Assembly (NCBI GenBank): GCA_910583745.1
Contig: CAJTZC010000003.1
Location: forward strand, 28,418 to 92,417
Reading direction: 5' to 3'
Source: an uncultured Bacilli bacterium
GTDB taxonomy: Bacteria; Bacillota_I; Bacilli_A; RF39; UBA660
Length of the DNA stretch: 64,000 nt
A program made the translations under genes and the position numbers. Positions 61,109-64,000 of this stretch are shown here, piece by piece (positions within the stretch are counted from its first letter, which is position 1; each line of letters begins with the position of its first letter). The notes beneath the pieces are model-generated. The model was not told the origin of the DNA. It did no database searches and saw only the letters and a list, made by a program, of their open reading frames with translations.

Positions 61109-61678
61109 ATGACTTTAATTCCAACTGTCGTAGAAAAGACGTCTAGTGGTGAAAGAGCTTTCGATTTGTATTCGAGACTCTTAAATGATAGGATTGTTTT
61201 CTTAAGTGGGGAGATAACTGACGATGTGGCAAATATCGTAATTTCAGAACTTCTCTATTTGGATTCTATCAATAATAAAGATATTTCGCTTTACATAAAT
61301 AGTCCAGGCGGTTCTGTTACGGCGGGATTGGCTATTTACGATACTATGAATTTTATAAAGAGCGATGTGTCGACAATAGTAGTCGGTATGGCTGCATCTA
61401 TGGGGTCTTTCCTGTTGGCAGCTGGGACGAAAGGTAAGAGATTTGCTCTACCTAACAGTGAAATTATGATACACGAGGTTCTCGGTGGTACGGAAGGTCA
61501 AGCGACTGTCATAAAGATACAAGCCGACAGAATACTAAAACTTCGCGATAAAATGAACTCACTTTTGGCTAAGCTCACTAATAAAAGCGTCGCGAAAATT
61601 AACAAAGATACAGAGAGAGATAATTTCATGACGGCTAAAGAAGCTAAAGATTATGGTCTCGTTGATAAAGTTTTATAA
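61109..61678 (+). CDS. clpP: ATP-dependent Clp protease proteolytic subunit ClpP
   Basis: Serine protease barrel that degrades proteins fed by ClpX or ClpC. TLIPTVVEKTSSGERAFDLY is the canonical N-terminus; the catalytic Ser is in GMAASMGSFLLAAGTKGKR, the His in EIMIHEVLGGTEGQA and the Asp in NKDTERDNFMTAKEA. The ATG at 61109 follows AGGTG; the GTG at 61100 is in that site. It follows the germination operon by 33 bases with no promoter seen between. Confidence 0.96.
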   Translation: MTLIPTVVEKTSSGERAFDLYSRLLNDRIVFLSGEITDDVANIVISELLYLDSINNKDISLYINSPGGSVTAGLAIYDTMNFIKSDVSTIVVGMAASMGSFLLAAGTKGKRFALPNSEIMIHEVLGGTEGQATVIKIQADRILKLRDKMNSLLAKLTNKSVAKINKDTERDNFMTAKEAKDYGLVDKVL

Positions 61679-61685
61679 AAAAATC

Positions 61686-61709
61686 GCAACCCATAGAAGG
61701 TTGCCTTTT
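61686..61709 (+). terminator. Terminator after clpP
   Basis: GCAACC, CATAGAA, GGTTGC, then CTTTT. The 61710-61928 interval after it shows nothing recognisable. Confidence 0.8.
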
Positions 61710-61928
61710 ATATTTGAATTTTAAACCATAAAAATAAGGAATATTCTGGGATGGAAAGTTTAAGAAAAGCATTGTCGTTTTTTAATCTTGCGCCCCGGAG
61801 ATGGGCTGGATTTGTATATAATTTGTTCTCTGAAGCCAATTTTATGTTTTTATATTTTTGAGTTTTGGGATTGTATAGACAAGTTTCTCCTTTTAGTAGT
61901 GTCTCTGTTATATTGTGTGGACGAGAAT

Positions 61929-62404
61929 TTATTTTATCGAAAAAGAAAAATCGGCATTAAGCATAAAAGTCAATTTATAGGTTTCTCCCTTTTTGTCTTC
62001 TGCAATGATTTCAAATTCCATAATCGAGGTAAAATATGTGATACGTTCTCCTTCCTCAATCTTATGCAGTTTTATTTTATCTATATTGTAATTGATTTCT
62101 ATGTTTGAAAGTTTCGTATCCTCTACTGTAAAAACTGCTTGGTCTTGCCTTGCATAAATCGTTCTTTTGGTTGGTGTCGCCGTATCTTTTAAAACGACAT
62201 CATCTTTTAAATCGTCCTCGCTCAGCAGTTCTTCCATGCTAATCGAAAAAATTTCGGCTAATTTCTTTACCATATCTATATTTGGCATTATGCGGTTTCC
62301 TTCCCATTTAGCAACGCTTTTTCTACTGACGAACAATTTTTCTGCAAGCTCATTTTGACTCATCAAAGGACGTTTTCGCAGTGTACATATTTTTCTCCTA
62401 TCAT
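61929..62404 (-). pseudogene. XRE-family regulator with an N-terminal frameshift
   Basis: The main frame reads MSQNELAEKLFVSRKSVAKW then MPNIDMVKKLAEIFSISMEE, a helix-turn-helix with a beta-rich C-terminal domain (YKLTFMLNADFSFSIK). The natural start would be ATG at 62404 with MIGEKICTLRKRPL before it, but the five-base A run near 62390-62394 lacks one base and breaks the frame. With one more A the frame is whole. It is either a broken gene or a sequencing error; a TTG/ATG start at 62366 lacks a ribosome site. Confidence 0.65.
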
Positions 62405-62423
62405 CTTCTCAACTTCCTTTTTA

Positions 62424-63332
62424 TTACTTGACCGATTCTATTGCCTCTTTTATGACTTCGATGGATTTCTTAATTTTTTCTGTTTCTTGTTCGTTTAAAG
62501 GGATGAAAATCTTTTCTTCGACGCCATGACGGTTGACAATCGCCGGCGTTGAAATACAGATGTCGTGCTCTTTATCGTAACTCGATACCGGAAGAATGAG
62601 ATTTTTATCTTCGAGAATGGCACTTGTAATTCGAACAAGACACATGCCGATTCCATAATATGTTGCGCCTTTTCTATTGATTATTTCGTATGCGGAGTTG
62701 CGTACTTGTTCTTCTAGTTTTTCTTTGTCAGTTTCTTCTATAAAGGAATCAATGCTAGTAAGGGCAATATTGGCGTTGCTCCACGCTACAAATTCGCTGT
62801 CTCCGTGTTCTCCTATCACGAAAGCTTGAATGTCTTTAGGACAAATTTTTATTTTTTCACTGATGAGGTATTTCAGCCTTGCCGTATCGAGAGTCGTACC
62901 TGAACCGACCACTCTATTCGGTTTTAGGCCCGAATATTTCAGTGTTAAATAAGTCATTACGTCCAATGGGTTTGTCGCGATGAGGAAGATTCCATCGAAG
63001 CCATTTTCCATAACGGATGTGACGATGGATTTAAATATTTTACTGTTTTTGTGAATTAAATCTAATCGCGTTTCCCCTTTTTCTTGGTTTGCTCCGGCTG
63101 CGATGACTACGATTTTGGCATCTTTACAGTCGTCGTAATCTCCGACTCGTATTTCCACTCGTGAGGGACTATAAGCTAAGCAATGGTTTAAGTCCATCGC
63201 TTCTCCTTCGATTCTCTCTTTATTTAAGTCTATGAGAATGAGCTCATCGACGTAGGTATGTTGGTTTAAAAGAGCGTAGGCATAACTCATACCCACGTTT
63301 CCACACCCGATTAAAACTACTCTATTTTTCAT
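62424..63332 (-). CDS. ldh: L-lactate dehydrogenase
   Basis: Reduces pyruvate to L-lactate with NADH in fermentation. 302 residues. VVLIGCGNVGMSYAYALLN binds NAD; VVIAAGANQEKGETRLDLI carries the substrate-loop Gln and Arg that favour lactate over malate; TNPLDVMTYLTL and GTTLDTARLKYLIS follow; IGEHGDSEFVAWS has the catalytic His. GGTGA precedes the ATG. Confidence 0.95.
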   Translation of the reverse strand: MKNRVVLIGCGNVGMSYAYALLNQHTYVDELILIDLNKERIEGEAMDLNHCLAYSPSRVEIRVGDYDDCKDAKIVVIAAGANQEKGETRLDLIHKNSKIFKSIVTSVMENGFDGIFLIATNPLDVMTYLTLKYSGLKPNRVVGSGTTLDTARLKYLISEKIKICPKDIQAFVIGEHGDSEFVAWSNANIALTSIDSFIEETDKEKLEEQVRNSAYEIINRKGATYYGIGMCLVRITSAILEDKNLILPVSSYDKEHDICISTPAIVNRHGVEEKIFIPLNEQETEKIKKSIEVIKEAIESVK

Positions 63333-63381
63333 ATTATCACCGAGTATATTATATCGTGTTTTTATTTTTCTATCAATGTAA

Positions 63382-63409
63382 AAAGATTGTGTTTATTTTC
63401 ACAATCTTT
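63382..63409 (-). terminator. Terminator of the gene at 63408-63875
   Basis: AAAGATTGTG and CACAATCTTT form a ten-pair stem around eight bases, followed by T residues on the minus strand. It lies before ldh. Confidence 0.8.
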
Positions 63410-63875
63410 AGTTCTCTTCGATAGGTCTTAAATCGAGAGATTTACCTGTTTCTTGTACAGTTTTAAGTTGTTCGCATTCTTCTAAAGTAAGATCTCCGAC
63501 TGCAGGGTTCGTAATAATCGCTCCGCATGTACAGAGTATTGCCGTTTCAGAACCGGCTTCTTCCATAGATTTGACTGTTGCTTTTAAGGACGTAATCTTT
63601 CTGATTTTATCTATCTCAAGCCTTTTGCCAAAGTAATACATCGGACTGAAATTAGAAGGTCTACCAATTACTTGATCATCATCGTTTATATTTACTGTTC
63701 TAACGTCGTAGAACCGGTAGCCTAACATAGTGGCTGCATTCGTTGTATTGACAAATTGTAGTGGGTCTCTATCTAATACCGCGGTTACAGTCGTTTTATG
63801 TTTTCCAGTTTGTTCATCTTTCGTAGGCCAAAATATTTCCATATATGTACTCGTTTCAATTCCTTTTATTTCCAT
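63408..63875 (-). CDS. Small protein of unknown function
   Basis: 155 residues from the ATG at 63875, which follows GAGGTGA; the ATG at 63896 has no site. It is soluble and beta-rich, with TSTYMEIFWPTKDEQTGKH, LDRDPLQFVNTTNAATMLGY and a Cys pair in ILCTCGAIITNPAVGDLTL. No family was recognised. It has a terminator before ldh. Confidence 0.6.
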   Translation of the reverse strand: MEIKGIETSTYMEIFWPTKDEQTGKHKTTVTAVLDRDPLQFVNTTNAATMLGYRFYDVRTVNINDDDQVIGRPSNFSPMYYFGKRLEIDKIRKITSLKATVKSMEEAGSETAILCTCGAIITNPAVGDLTLEECEQLKTVQETGKSLDLRPIEEN

Positions 63876-64000
63876 TCTAGTTGTCACCTCTTTCATTTGC
63901 GCTCTTGTATTTTATCTTATAATCGAATAAAATTCAACCGATATCTATTTAAGTTTAGGTATTTTCTGAAAAACATGGGAGCTCGACCATAAAAAAATAA

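Noticed and set aside
61710..61928. Possible structured RNA in the gap after clpP
   Set aside because: A GC-rich patch (GCGCCCCGGAG) stands out, but no stable fold or known motif could be drawn by hand.
1..64000. CRISPR array or prophage
   Set aside because: No regularly spaced repeats, cas genes or phage structural genes were seen.
1..64000. Mycoplasma genetic code (TGA as Trp)
   Set aside because: TGA ends several genes cleanly, including in ATGA overlaps of coupled genes.

Overview
The window is a chromosomal segment of a low-GC, endospore-forming member of the Bacillota, probably a gut-type Bacilli lineage. The evidence is a compact gene layout, Shine-Dalgarno starts, spoVAC-spoVAD-spoVAE behind a sporulation-type sigma factor, a complete GerA-type germination receptor operon, a SipW-like peptidase, a secG-rnr-smpB-ssrA block and an LCP protein with PASTA repeats. 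TGA is used as a stop (for example in ATGA overlaps), so this is not the Mycoplasma code. The exact lineage cannot be fixed from the sequence alone.

Layout: 0.1-3 kb holds a glycosyltransferase and two decayed insertion sequences (IS256 and IS1595 type). 3-16 kb is core: envelope and exported genes, ligA-pcrA, a divergent LCP-PASTA gene, tsaC, pepF and an unknown gene with a near-consensus promoter. 16.3-25.5 kb is an accessory region, visibly poor in CpG, with tRNA-Thr at one end and tRNA-Arg at the other. It carries a NUDIX hydrolase, a flavin-binding protein, a P-loop kinase, an acetyltransferase, a nitroreductase, gene fragments, and a two-component system with a MacB-type ABC transporter. 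A duplicated tRNA 3' end plus terminator inside it marks a recombination scar. 25.6-37 kb has membrane genes, a Ca2+-type P-ATPase, a ClpB-like single AAA+ protein, an overlapping UDG-family/ATPase pair, a FAD-Rieske oxidoreductase and a GH3 glucosaminidase. 37-45 kb has two tRNAs, a SipW-like protein, enolase, a VanY-type carboxypeptidase, a DUF2130 protein, an NCS2 purine permease and the sigma/spoVA operon. 46-53 kb has a surface protein, tmRNA, smpB, rnr, secG and a TagO/WecA-type transferase. 53.6-64 kb has a GntR-controlled ABC exporter, a flippase-like membrane protein, the germination receptor operon followed by clpP, two XRE regulators and lactate dehydrogenase.

Several genes serve one theme. 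The sigma factor and SpoVA proteins (dipicolinic acid uptake) and the GerA/GerC/GerB receptor make a forespore and germination set, and a good SigF/SigG-like promoter lies before the receptor. LCP-PASTA, TagO, VanY, NagZ-like, LysM and flippase-like proteins belong to the cell envelope. tmRNA, SmpB, RNase R and ClpP form the ribosome-rescue and tagged-protein disposal route; the encoded tag ends ALAWA, not the usual ALAA.

Many genes use a GGTGA-type Shine-Dalgarno, so a GTG or TTG just before the true ATG is often a false start. Starts below were chosen with that in mind. No CRISPR array, prophage module, rRNA operon or replication origin was seen.
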